Source: Sipunculus nudus (taxonomy: Eukaryota > Annelida > Sipuncula > Golfingiida > Sipunculidae). From it: a stretch of DNA of 64,000 nt. Position 1 is the first letter of the stretch. Each line of letters starts with the position of its first letter. The DNA is taken from the NCBI GenBank assembly GCA_026874595.1, contig CM049308.1, forward strand, positions 34,528,027 to 34,592,026, given 5' to 3'. The notes beneath the pieces were generated by a model. The model saw nothing but the letters and a program-made list of their open reading frames with translations. It made no database searches and was not told the DNA's origin. The translations under genes were made by a program, and so were the position numbers. Shown here one piece after another: positions 35,041-45,161 of the stretch.

Positions 35041-37053
35041 ATGTCTAGCATAATGTTAGTTAAAATGCACCAATGCCCAGTTTGTGATAATTTGTTTCAA
35101 TCGCGGTCTGGGTGGCGCAGGCACATCAGGAGCAAACACTCTAACATCATCGTGGCACATGCGAATAAGTATAGGCCTCTCCAGTTTACTGAAGAGTACA
35201 ATGCGCGTCCGCGGACCACTCTCGTTCCGGTACCGATGAAAAATAACATATTGAACGGGACAAGTACGCCATCACAAAGGCAGCAACAACTGGTAAGTAC
35301 TCCTTGAACTTTTTAATTAATCCTTTCTAGAATAACACTAGAGTGTTTCCATAATTAATTAATGAACATTTTGTTTGTACTTATAATTAAATCATTTATT
35401 GCTTTAAGGTGAGTACTATGACTGAATTTAACTTAATTGGTGTTGGGTCCTGTGTATTGTATGTTGGTATGTATGTTTAATCGAGAGTCTGGTATTAGTT
35501 CATAAAATATGAAACTGTAAAGACATACCAACACATGAGCATACTGCGTCTTATTAATATAAATTGTATAGGCCGTTTTCTGTGCTTGGCTGGACAATTG
35601 TCCGAAAATGAGAGCCAGGACTCGTGTTAAAATAATGTGCACATCTGACCTTGTACATCAGTTTGATGCTCACACACAAAATTAAGACTTGATAATATTA
35701 TTAAACTGAATCTTCACAGTTTATGGGACAAACGAATGAATTTTGTTTATTCTGTAATAAAATCACAACATGTACAATAGATGCATATGTGTACTCTTAA
35801 TGTTTTAACAGAAGGTTCACAAAACAGCCCAGCCCAAGGGCAACCTTAAGTTTCCCTTGCGTCCTTGTGTGATTCACACAGTTACTAAGCCATGCAACAG
35901 TGACCAGAGGGTAAAGACAACCGAGGCTGTTAACAACCCACTGAATCATTCTTCTGGCAGTGTGAGTACCACACTAGAGTTACTTAAACTATTAAGATTA
36001 CAACATGTTTCAAACTGTTATTAATTGTATTCGTATTTTTGGCGTGGATATTAGACAGTTTGCTTTGGTGCACTAGCCCTTAATGTGATGCGTGAATATT
36101 AAAGCCCAACATTGGTCTCGTTTATATCTAAAGATGCATTAATTTATTCAACCTGTCATTTAATTATTTATTGTGACAATTACTCACAGCCCCTGTACAC
36201 ATTGGCGCCAGTAACAACGGGCCTTGAAATGAGTACGGTGCCAGTGCAAACCGCGGCCTCGAAAAAAGCCCTGGGCGACTTCCTCAAACAACCAGAGCAT
36301 CAAATATCAAAAGTGAGTAATATTTACACTCTATGTAGACATATCCATACCCATTTACACTTAGATAACACAGGTAACACATTGACACCTATTGCTGTTG
36401 TAGAATCAACAAGAGGAAGGTATAGAGACGCTGGAGAACGTGGTGGGTGAAGTCGGCGATCTGCCTGTGGTGCCAGGCCCCAGCACGAGGTCTGATACTG
36501 CCGCCCCCTCCCTCATGCAAATCCTCCCTGTCTCGAAAAAAGCCCTGGGCGACTTCCTCAATCAACCAGAGCATCAAATATCAAAAGTGAGTATTATTTA
36601 CACTCTATGTAGACGGTATTATTTACACTCTATGTAGACATACTCCAATGCATACCCATTTACACTTAGATAACACAGGTAACACATTGACACCTATTGC
36701 TGTTGTAGAATCAACAAGAGGAAGGTATAGAGACGCTGGAGAACGTGGTGGGTCAAGTCGGCGATCTGCCTGTGACGCCAGGCCCCAGCACGAGGTCTGA
36801 TACTGCCGCCCCCTCCCTCAGGCGAATAAACAGTCTCCTGGGCAGTCTGGATTTTGTTCCAAATCCAGACATTGAACATCAAGACGCCCAGGATGTCGAG
36901 GCGATGGAGGTGGATGCAATCCACCATCTCGGATTGATCGAAAAAAGAATCGACGATCTGAATAAACTGAGGGAGGACATTCTAAAGACCCACCCGAACC
37001 TGAGGATTTTGGAGAAAAGACAACATCACTACTCACCAACAAGTAAATCTGAT
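35041..37053 (+). CDS. zinc-finger leader exons 1-5 of the polymerase gene
   Basis: Five exons: 35,041-35,292, 35,812-35,961, 36,190-36,312, 36,404-36,586 and 36,709-37,053. All have lengths divisible by three, phase-0 junctions, GTAAGT or GTGAGT donors (except the last) and CAG/TAG acceptors. Exon 1 encodes a C2H2 finger (H-Q-C-P-V-C, H-I-R-S-K-H). Exons 3 and 4 share an S-K-K-A-L-G-D-F-L block at their 3' ends, and exons 4 and 5 share N-Q-Q-E-E-G-I-E-T-L-E at their 5' ends. An intron-spanning ~275-305-bp segment has therefore been duplicated. Exon 5 may end at GTAATA (37,054, phase 0) or GTAAAT (37,043, phase 1); only the phase-0 choice fits the next exon. It may instead be a separate gene ending at 37,068. 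About 351 residues in total; function of the leader unknown. Confidence 0.6.
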
Positions 37054-37220
37054 GTAATAGTAATATGATTTATCTAAAGCAACCCGTTCATTATAACTAT
37101 GGGATCAAGCAAAATAATGTAATAATAATAATAATAATATTCATAATAATAACTATGTATAAGATTATTTTAGTAATGTAAATTAAACGTCTTTGTTGTA
37201 TAGCTAAGTGTAATAATTTA

Positions 37221-37262
<42 letters not shown>

Positions 37263-37312
37263 TTATATATTTATATATATATATTATATATGATACATTT
37301 ATGTTGTTGCAG
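37054..37312 (+). other. putative intron before the polymerase exon
   Basis: AT-rich, containing an (ATA/TA)n tract at about 37,225-37,290. It ends in 'tttatgttgttgcag', a good acceptor similar to the 'attgctgttgtag' acceptors of exons 4 and 5. If the intron is not used, translation could start at the ATG at 37,301 inside this sequence. Confidence 0.5.
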
Positions 37313-40300
37313 AATAAAAGCAAAGGAGAACGAAACAATCGGAAAAAAAAGGAGACAAAACGAATTGACACATGGTTGAAAACGAAAAAAGAAGATAGAC
37401 GCATAAAGGTAAGGGCACACCAACAGGCACAAAGGGCCCACATGGTTGGTAGAGGAAGGACATGGCTAGACAGTATTGGGGCGGGGGGTATGTTTAAATG
37501 TAACACTTGTAATGTTACTTTCGGGAACAGGCGGGAGGGGCTCCTACACTCGTATACCGCACATGCAGAGGGTGACATAGCCAATGTTGTAGAGGCCCGT
37601 CAAAGAGAAATGTTTGCCGACCTACGAAGTTTTTATGATCAAGACGCTAGCATTTGGCGAGAACAACAAAGACGAAAAAAAGCCGCCGCCGTACATTCCT
37701 TCAATTTTGGTATTCAGTCTGGTGAAACCATCACTCCCGCATTGATTCGTACCCACTTGGAACATATTTGGGACGACATGCAGTCAAAATTCAAAATTCA
37801 AATTGGGGTAGGGAGACTCTTACGGAACACAGAAACTGGGGAGGTGAGGTATTGGCGTGCAGAGCACGACACTAAATTCATGTTGTCCGAGGGGTATGCG
37901 GGGGAGGACGCACCAATGACTGTGTCACGCAGAAGTGACCTCGAGGGTGTGGTGGATAGATTCTCTGAAAAAGACCTTGAAGCCTACCTGAGCAACAGTA
38001 GGGATGATTCAAAGTGGCAGCTACTGGTCCCTACAAACATTCGGTACTATGTCTTTGAAACTAAATATTTATTACGGGGGCAACGCAATTATGAAATTCC
38101 GCGATACCTCAAAGATTCTAAATCCATTGTGAATTTAACACATCACCCCTATAGCAAAACTATCATGTACAACGATAGTCTGTGTTTCTTTCGCTGTTTG
38201 GCGTACCACAAGGGGTTAAAGAGCTCAGACAAAAAATTTACTAACCTTAAACATGATACCCGTCAGCTGTGCATGTGGTGGTGCAAACGACATGCAGACC
38301 GTGAAGGTGAGGTCCCACAAATGGCCCACCTCATGGCAAATCCCGTTCCAGTCCACAGCGCAAATGAACGTCACACCCAAACCGTCTTAGACAACTTTAA
38401 AGGCATTAACTTGACTGACATGCAAGACGCTGAACGATTCTTCGGTCTAAACATAAACATCTACCACTTAGACCAGACAGGCAATGTGTTGCACATATAC
38501 AAATCTCTTGACCGGTTTGACGACGGCGTCTTTTTAAACGCCTACGCGCCCACTCTCGATGAATTAGACAATTGTTTTCCCAGTGGGCATTTGTCCTATG
38601 TTTCAAATATCGAAGCATATGCCAAACAATTCACCTGTGTTGGATGCAATCGAGATTTTGATCGAGTATGGATGTTGCACAGGCACGAGCCGGTTTGCGA
38701 CCGTAAAAAAGAGCCTAAGTACAGCTATGCGGGGGGGTACCACACGGTCCCAAATAATATCTGGGATAAACTATACGCATATGGCATCACAGTTGAAGAA
38801 GAGCATAAATACTGCAAAGAATTTGTGGCCTTTGACTTTGAAGCCATTAACCAAACACCTGATGAAGGGCAGGAGAAAGCAGGGGAGAAAACTGTCATAA
38901 CTGGCAAACAAATTCCTGTGTCTTTCAGTCTGCGTCCTTCCTTTCACAACATGCGTCAGCCCATTTTCGAATGTAGCACGGAACCAGAGGTTCTATGTCG
39001 AAAGTTTGTAGACAGGCTGTTGTCTTTCCATCGAATATATGAGAGTTGGACAAGACATAAATTTGCGTATGTTTTTGAACAAATCGAAAAACGGTTACAG
39101 GGACTAAATGTCGAAAACGACATAGGTTATGAAGACAATAATGACACAAATAATGACGAAAATGTTGGGGAAGACGGTGAAAGTCATGGTGAAGACGACA
39201 AAATTAGTGATGATGAACAAGACATTGCAAATGTGGACATAACCAAATGGGAAGCACAGTGGGTGAAAAAACTGAAAGAACTTCGAAAAGAATTAAAACA
39301 GTACTGTTCGAAGTTGATTGTGTTGGGGTTCAACAGCGCAAAGTACGACTTGAATTTAATTTGGACATACGTGATCAAATATGCAAAGGAGCTAAGTGAT
39401 CGAGAAATAGAAAAGAACAAAAACAGAGACCCAACAGAAGACAATGACGATGACGTTGATGATTATGCACCATGGGAGAAATACAAAGTAAACCCCATCA
39501 AACAACAGTCATCATATTCCAGGGTGCAAATAGGTCACAAATTGTTATTCCTGGATATGTACAAATTCTGTTCCCCAACCACGAGTCTTGATGATTTTTT
39601 AAAAGCAGAAGGTGCAACACTGAGTAAATCATACTTTCCTTATGACTGGTTTAATGATTATAACAAACTTGACCACCCTTGCCTTCCCCCGAAAGAAGCA
39701 TTCTTTTCGAAGATTAAAAACAAAAATACATTGGGTGACAATGACAATGACATAATGACGAATTACAGGAAATGTCAAATGATTTGGAGCAAATATAAAA
39801 TGAAGACTTTTAAGGACTACCTACGACACTACAACAACATGGACGTGACTCCCTTTGTACAGGCCATACAACATTGGTTAACTTATTACCATGAAACCTA
39901 CAAAATTGATGTGCTGAAGGAGTGTATGGGCTTACCAGGTATCGCGCGGAAGCGCATGTATCAGGCAGCTAGCGAACATCCCCGATTTTTGGGTTTTAGT
40001 TTGACTAACAAATCCCAGCCTCATTTGGAGGCGCTCATCAGTCGCAACTTAGTGGGTGGTCCGTCCATCATCTTCAACCGACACCACGAAAAAGGGCACA
40101 CTAAAATAAGAGATGGGGATAATACGTGCAATGGGATCTTAGGGTACGACGCTAATGCGTTGTACCCTTATGCCATGTCCTTGCCCATGCCAACTGGGTC
40201 CCCTGTGTACTGGTGTCCTCCCAGTACAAATAACAGAGCAGCAGAAAGACTGTCTACAGGACATTTGGTCAACCCCGATCATGCAGAACCACTACTGAAT

Positions 40301-40477
40301 GAAAGGTACTTGGAGCCCATCGACGTGAACGGTCCCTTGTCCAGGTTTGAACGGGACGTCTTGGTCCAGATGTCCGGCGGTAGGAACATTCGGCACATAT
40401 TCAACACCGGCCGACAGATCCAGGTCGGACCGTTCCGGATTGATGGGTACATCCCCGATGAGAACACGTTCGTGGAA
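37313..40477 (+). CDS. family B DNA polymerase, main exon (exonuclease and first polymerase motif)
   Basis: This exon has 1,055 codons. After a Lys/Arg-rich start comes a C2H2 finger (about 37,495-37,563), then a stretch with N-D-S-L-C-F-F-R-C-L-A (about 38,172-38,206) that recalls the N-terminal OTU-like region of some Polinton polymerases (weak). A further Cys/His finger sits at 38,635-38,697. The 3'-5' exonuclease follows: Exo I F-D-F-E (38,831-38,842), Exo II G-F-N-S-A-K-Y-D (39,326-39,349) and Exo III Y-N-N-M-D (39,830-39,844). Polymerase motif A, D-A-N-A-L-Y-P, is at 40,148-40,168. An Asp/Glu-rich insert lies between Exo I and Exo II. The exon ends at a GTGAGT donor in phase 0. This is the replicative, protein-primed-type polymerase of Polintons. 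All catalytic residues I can see are intact. Confidence 0.93.
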
Positions 40478-40649
40478 GTGAGTACTTTCTTAATGCAATA
40501 TATCCATATTAATATTTTACATCTTAATATATATATTATATTTAAAGGTCGATAAATGAAATGAGACCCAACTTTGAGTAGAAGACTACATGTATTAATT
40601 TCTAGCGTTAGCTAACTCATTGCTCAGAAGGTGAACTGAAAGTATACGT

Positions 40650-40699
<50 letters not shown>

Positions 40700-40773
40700 T
40701 TTATAATACACGCACTCGATTATAAAGGATATATGATATTAAATCTGATACATCGCTATTTGTCTCACCACAG
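40478..40773 (+). other. intron inside the DNA polymerase gene
   Basis: A 296-bp intron with GTGAGT at the 5' end and 'tatttgtctcaccacag' at the 3' end, phase 0. It contains a (TA)n(TG)n microsatellite (about 40,655-40,700). The polymerase reading is interrupted by stops here and resumes exactly at the acceptor, between motif A and motif B. Confidence 0.88.
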
Positions 40774-42546
40774 GTTCAAGGATGCTACTACCATGGACAT
40801 CACTGCATGGAGAACCGGGACATGACCGACAAAGAGAGAGCACTGTTCCAGAAAAGGCGAAAATATACCGAAGAGAAAGTAAAATTTTTAAGAGAAAAGA
40901 CAGGTCTTTATGTAGAACAGATCTGGGAGTGTGAGGAAAATAGAAGGAGGGATCGCATAAAGGGTCTCAATGTCTATTTCAGAAACATACCCGATGCATA
41001 CAGAAAGTACAAATTCAATAGACTGAAGGGGGCGGTTACCACAACAGCTCTGTTACACTTGGTTAAAGAAGGTACCTTTTTCGGGGCATTAGAAGTAATG
41101 GCTGAGGTTCCTGAAGACAGCTACGAATATTTTGCTGAAATGTGTCCTTTTTTTGTGACCACTGACGTTGACCCTATGACAGACTGCGGTGAAACCATGA
41201 AAAACCTGATTCTACAGACTGGCAGCAGCACCAAACCGACCAGGACGTTAGTTGGGGGCATGAAAGTAGACCGATGTCTCATTAGCTCTCCTTACCTTCA
41301 ATGGCTTATGAAAAAAGGCATCAAAGTCCTCACTGTATATCAGGCGGTGGAATGGGTGCCGGCTTTGTGTCTGGAAAAGTTTGTAAGAGACATCGCGAAC
41401 GACAGACGCGAGGCCTCTAAGGACGATCGCATGAAAGCTGCTGCAGCCAAACAAAAACTGACGGCTAACAGTGCTTATGGTAGTAGCTTGATTAATAAGC
41501 TGAAATACCGCCATATAAGGTATGGTGACGAAATGAAAGCGAGGGCCTTGCACAATGACCCGCGGTTCCGCATGAGCCGAAAGCTGGAAGATGACCTTTA
41601 CGAACTGGAGTTTGCACACGCAAACGTTAGTCATGACCTACCTAAGCAGGTGGGGTACTTCACTCTGCAATATGCAAAACTGCGCATGCTCCAGTTTTAC
41701 TATGATTGTTTGGATTATTACATCCCCCGCAGTTGCTTTGAACTGGTACAGATGGATACAGACTCATTGTATTACGCAGTTTCTAACCCACTGCACCAAG
41801 CTTATAATCAGTTTCTCACAGGAGGGGGGTCCACTGGCGACTGGCACCCTATTTTACGAGAGTGGCACCCTTGGAGTGAGCTCGTAAAAAGAGACCGACT
41901 GACACAATTCAATGAGTCGATCTACGGACACTGCAATGACAGTTGGCAACCAAACTTTGACACAGATTTCTTTCCTAGACAGTGCTGCAGAGAACATTTT
42001 GAGTATGACCAAAAGACACCAGGTCTGTTCAAATTGGAACAGGTAGGACACAAAATTGTAGGACTCAGTAGTAAATGCTACTGCATGACACTCTTGACTG
42101 AGAAAGAAAAATGTGCCCTTAAGGGGGTCAACAAAAACCAGACGACAGACGTATGGGACAAAATGAAAAACACTCTGGATGAAAATATCCCACACACGAC
42201 TGTTAATAAGGGGATTAAAATGATAAAGGGACAGATGTGTACCTACGAACAGGAAAAAAACGCCTTTGCTATTCGTTACCTGAAAAGGAAATTAATGCCA
42301 GATGGACGACGGACCAGACCTCTTGATATCTGGTTAGTACCGCCGAAAGCACATGATGAAATCATGCGACATGGTGAGGGACAAATTCCTAAAGACCGTG
42401 GGGAGGATTACATAGATGGTGTCATGGTTGTGAACAATGAACAGGACAATGACGTACTTCGCGACCTTGGGATAACAGGGACCTCATCTGATGAACCTAG
42501 TACAAGCGGGATCAGTTGTGATCGGGTTGGGGGTATGATTTTATAG
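40774..42546 (+). CDS. family B DNA polymerase, final exon (palm/thumb)
   Basis: 591 codons including the stop. The exon opens with a G-C-Y-Y-H-G block typical of the region after motif A in protein-primed B polymerases. Polymerase motif B, K-L-T-A-N-S-A-Y-G, is at 41,455-41,481, and motif C, D-T-D-S, with the metal-binding aspartates, is at 41,755-41,766. The C-terminus is hydrophilic and Ser/Thr-rich. With the main exon this gives about 1,645 residues, more if the leader exons are included, which is long for the family. No stop or frame break inside. An AATAAA lies at about 42,863. Confidence 0.93.
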   Translation, partial: VQGCYYHGHHCMENRDMTDKERALFQKRRKYTEEKVKFLREKTGLYVEQIWECEENRRRDRIKGLNVYFRNIPDAYRKYKFNRLKGAVTTTALLHLVKEGTFFGALEVMAEVPEDSYEYFAEMCPFFVTTDVDPMTDCGETMKNLILQTGSSTKPTRTLVGGMKVDRCLISSPYLQWLMKKGIKVLTVYQAVEWVPALCLEKFVRDIANDRREASKDDRMKAAAAKQKLTANSAYGSSLINKLKYRHIRYGDEMKARALHNDPRFRMSRKLEDDLYELEFAHANVSHDLPKQVGYFTLQYAKLRMLQFYYDCLDYYIPRSCFELVQMDTDSLYYAVSNPLHQAYNQFLTGGGSTGDWHPILREWHPWSELVKRDRLTQFNESIYGHCNDSWQPNFDTDFFPRQCCREHFEYDQKTPGLFKLEQVGHKIVGLSSKCYCMTLLTEKEKCALKGVNKNQTTDVWDKMKNTLDENIPHTTVNKGIKMIKGQMCTYEQEKNAFAIRYLKRKLMPDGRRTRPLDIWLVPPKAHDEIMRHGEGQIPKDRGEDYIDGVMVVNNEQDNDVLRDLGITGTSSDEPSTSGISCDRVGGMIL

Positions 42547-43322
42547 TTTCATTTTTAAAACTGTACACGTTCATGTATTAAATGCGACAATATGTTTTTG
42601 TGATTTGATATTTCATGTTATGACTTCAAAACAGTTGTGTATATATGGAATATGTTAGTAAAGTAATATGATTGAGTTTTCAAATAAGATGAATGGTTAA
42701 TTCATCCCACTCAGAAAAAAGCAATATAGTTTTCATCATTGTGAAACGTTTATTCATACGTAAATACAAAAAAACCCTATTATAATCCGACTGTGATGTG
42801 TATATATGCTTATTCCAAATGTAATCGTCAACTTGTATACATAATGATATGACAGGATTGTAAAATAAACTGAATATACTATTAATCTTGTACAGAAAAC
42901 AATTTTGACTATTGTTGAAATGTTTTGTTTATATGTAAATAAATTTCATCGTTATAATCTAATTTGGAATTTGTTTTAAACCTATTCTGGTTATAATCGT
43001 GCACTTGTGTTGGTCTGGTCAATTTTCGACACGCCCATTCCCCTATGTAAAATGGATGTGAGCTGGTTCAAATCCGAGTGTGAATGAGGAGTGTTTTATT
43101 ACCGCCAAGATAAAAACCTGAACTTTAAATAATTGAAAGTATGAGCTCGTCGGAAATCTGAAAGTTATGCACTACACCTGGCCCATTTCCTAATGTAAAT
43201 TATATGCAACCTGTTACGAAAGTAAACGTGTCCATTTTGAGCACGCCCAAAATGAATATTTAAGCCTAATTTTGCACCAAAATTGTGCAATGTCCTGCTT
43301 GTCTATTTTTTAATTTTCTACC
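42547..43322 (+). other. intergenic region between polymerase and ATPase
   Basis: AT-rich, with AATAAA-type signals near 42,863 and 42,940 and diverged short repeats ('acacgccca.t..cctaatgtaaa' near 43,030 and 43,180). A TATA-like 'aatatttaag' at 43,255-43,264 sits about 60 bp before the ATPase ATG. No gene. Confidence 0.6.
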
Positions 43323-44054
43323 ATGGAGATAACGGAAGATGATCTTAGATCCAATCCGGATCTGGTCCTGCATCACATGCGCTCACGTACTCCAAACCTT
43401 ATCCCACATATGAAAAGCCTCTTGACCTCTATCACTCAGGAAGCAAAAGAAATGAATTTCAAATTCCGTCACCCAGCCAATATTATTATAGCCGGTCCCT
43501 CACAATCTGGAAAATCCAATCTAGTCAAAACAATCCTGGAGGAAAAATACATTGACCCTTACCCTCATAAAATTATTCTAGCATACTCCGAATGGCAAGG
43601 GTTGTACGATGAGATGCGAGATAAAGGCTTAGTGCACGAGTTTGTGAAAGGTCTGGACAATATCATGGAGCATGTGAGTGGTGATAATCCAACGTTAATC
43701 GTATTAGATGATTTACAGCATGAAGTTAGTAAAAACCATCAGCTGGCTACCATGTTCATGAGAGGCAGCCACCACCGAAACCTGAGTGTGATGTTCATTG
43801 TCCAGAACATATTTTTCCAGGGCAAGGACGCTAGAGACATCGCAATCAATGCCCACTATAAAATCATTTTTAAAAACCCGGCAGAAAAAGCACAGATCAT
43901 GCGCCTTGCAAGTTTCATGGATCAGACTGAACTTATCAAGCGCGTTTACAACGACATAAGCAAAACCCCTCATTCTTTTTTCATTATAGACACGACCCAG
44001 TATTCAGACGGAGGGATAAGGGTAGGTCTGCCTGTGAAAAAGGTATATTATTAG
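43323..44054 (+). CDS. FtsK/HerA-type genome packaging ATPase
   Basis: 243 residues, starting at an ATG in a CCATGG context. Walker A is G-P-S-Q-S-G-K-S (43,494-43,517), and Walker B is L-I-V-L-D-D (about 43,696-43,714). This is the A32-like/adenovirus IVa2-like P-loop ATPase class that pumps DNA into Polinton and related capsids, and its length is normal for Polintons. The next gene begins two bases after its stop, so the two are probably on one transcript. Confidence 0.93.
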   Translation: MEITEDDLRSNPDLVLHHMRSRTPNLIPHMKSLLTSITQEAKEMNFKFRHPANIIIAGPSQSGKSNLVKTILEEKYIDPYPHKIILAYSEWQGLYDEMRDKGLVHEFVKGLDNIMEHVSGDNPTLIVLDDLQHEVSKNHQLATMFMRGSHHRNLSVMFIVQNIFFQGKDARDIAINAHYKIIFKNPAEKAQIMRLASFMDQTELIKRVYNDISKTPHSFFIIDTTQYSDGGIRVGLPVKKVYY

Positions 44055-44056
44055 AC

Positions 44057-44614
44057 ATGGAGGAGTTTCAAAATCAAAGTCAGCAGTGGCGACACCTGCT
44101 GGAATTAGTGAACACCGCTGGCAGGAAAAGGGCGAATCAGCTTATCAAACAAGCACCGGTTTCATTTATCAATTATTTGTCCCGTGTGGCACGTAATGTG
44201 TGTAAAGGTAACTTCCAGTTGGATGACGATTGTTTTCATACGTTTAAAAAACGCAGGCGTCTACTCACCAACGCTGGCACGCACAAGTCCCGTATGGTCA
44301 GGCGTCAAACCATCAGGCAATACGGAGGTTCGTTAGGAAAACAATTAACTAGTCTGGTGCTCAGTGCATTAACAGATCCGGGGGTAGAGAAAAATTCGTC
44401 AGATAAACTACCAGGTCAGTCACAGAAGAAATTACTGACAGCGGATTTGGAAGCACCTAAAAAGCTGAAACGGACAAGAAAATTACACGAACCGAAACAA
44501 AAGAAACAAAGAAAGGTGGACACACCGCTTCGTTCTTTACCTATAGAAGACGAAGAAGAAGAAAAAGAAGAAGAAGAAGAAGAGGACGAGAGTGAGGAAG
44601 AAGAATATGAGTAA
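44057..44614 (+). CDS. Polinton-associated basic protein with acidic tail
   Basis: 185 residues. The middle holds V-C-K-G-N-F-Q-L, then K-K-R-R-R-L-L, then a Q-Y-G-G motif followed by a hydrophobic helix. From memory this block order (K-G-N .. basic .. Q-x-G-G .. L-rich) characterises a widespread but uncharacterised Polinton protein in invertebrates. The C-terminus is about 20 Glu/Asp residues encoded by a GAA/GAG trinucleotide tract (44,545-44,610). The start lies 2 bp after the ATPase stop. A role in virion core or DNA condensation is a guess from the charge pattern. Confidence 0.65.
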   Translation: MEEFQNQSQQWRHLLELVNTAGRKRANQLIKQAPVSFINYLSRVARNVCKGNFQLDDDCFHTFKKRRRLLTNAGTHKSRMVRRQTIRQYGGSLGKQLTSLVLSALTDPGVEKNSSDKLPGQSQKKLLTADLEAPKKLKRTRKLHEPKQKKQRKVDTPLRSLPIEDEEEEKEEEEEEDESEEEEYE

Positions 44615-45149
44615 AAAATCCGTTGTGGACGAAGAGTTAATGCTGAGCATGCACGCTCTATTAAAAAAGATTGCAGATGGACAACCCCCTCCACAGCCCA
44701 CGGTGACGGCGTTACACACATACGAGTCAAAAATCAGAGAGGTGCTAAACGCTTTACAAAAAGACCCGGATAATCCTAAACTGAAAGCCGCATTTATACG
44801 ACTTATGAAAGAAAACCATGATATGTATCAAACTTACAGAGGAGGTAAAGACCCATTTCGAACAGAAGAACTAGAGCAAACGAACTCCGCTGCTGCAACC
44901 GGCCCGCCTTTGAGTTCGCCGTCTAGCATACACACAGGTGCCAGACCAAAAACAGTCCATGTGAAGACATCAAGTTCTGATACACCATACTTCTCTTCTA
45001 GTTCCACTATAAAAAGTACCAAACAAGCTAAAAAGAAACAAAGTAAACTGGAGCGAGGTATTGAAGAACTTACAGCTTCATCACCTGTGAGTGGTCGCAC
45101 ACGTAAAAAAATCAAAAGCAAACAGTTTATAGGAAGTGAGTTTTTGTAA
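44607..45149 (+). CDS. hypothetical Polinton protein
   Basis: 180 residues from the ATG at 44,607; the longer frame begins at GTG 44,592. The ATG overlaps the upstream stop by 8 bp, a layout compatible with termination-reinitiation. The N-terminal half is probably alpha-helical (L-M-L-S-M-H-A-L-L-K-K; K-I-R-E-V-L-N-A-L-Q-K). The C-terminal half is Ser/Thr/Lys-rich and likely disordered. I do not recognise a family. Its position between the Q-x-G-G protein and the integrase suggests a structural or accessory virion role. Confidence 0.65.
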   Translation: MSKKSVVDEELMLSMHALLKKIADGQPPPQPTVTALHTYESKIREVLNALQKDPDNPKLKAAFIRLMKENHDMYQTYRGGKDPFRTEELEQTNSAAATGPPLSSPSSIHTGARPKTVHVKTSSSDTPYFSSSSTIKSTKQAKKKQSKLERGIEELTASSPVSGRTRKKIKSKQFIGSEFL

Positions 45150-45161
45150 ACCTGTGACACC

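Noticed and set aside
43068-43080. GGTTCAAATCC resembling a tRNA B box
   Set aside because: The flanking bases do not form a T-stem, acceptor stem or anticodon arm.
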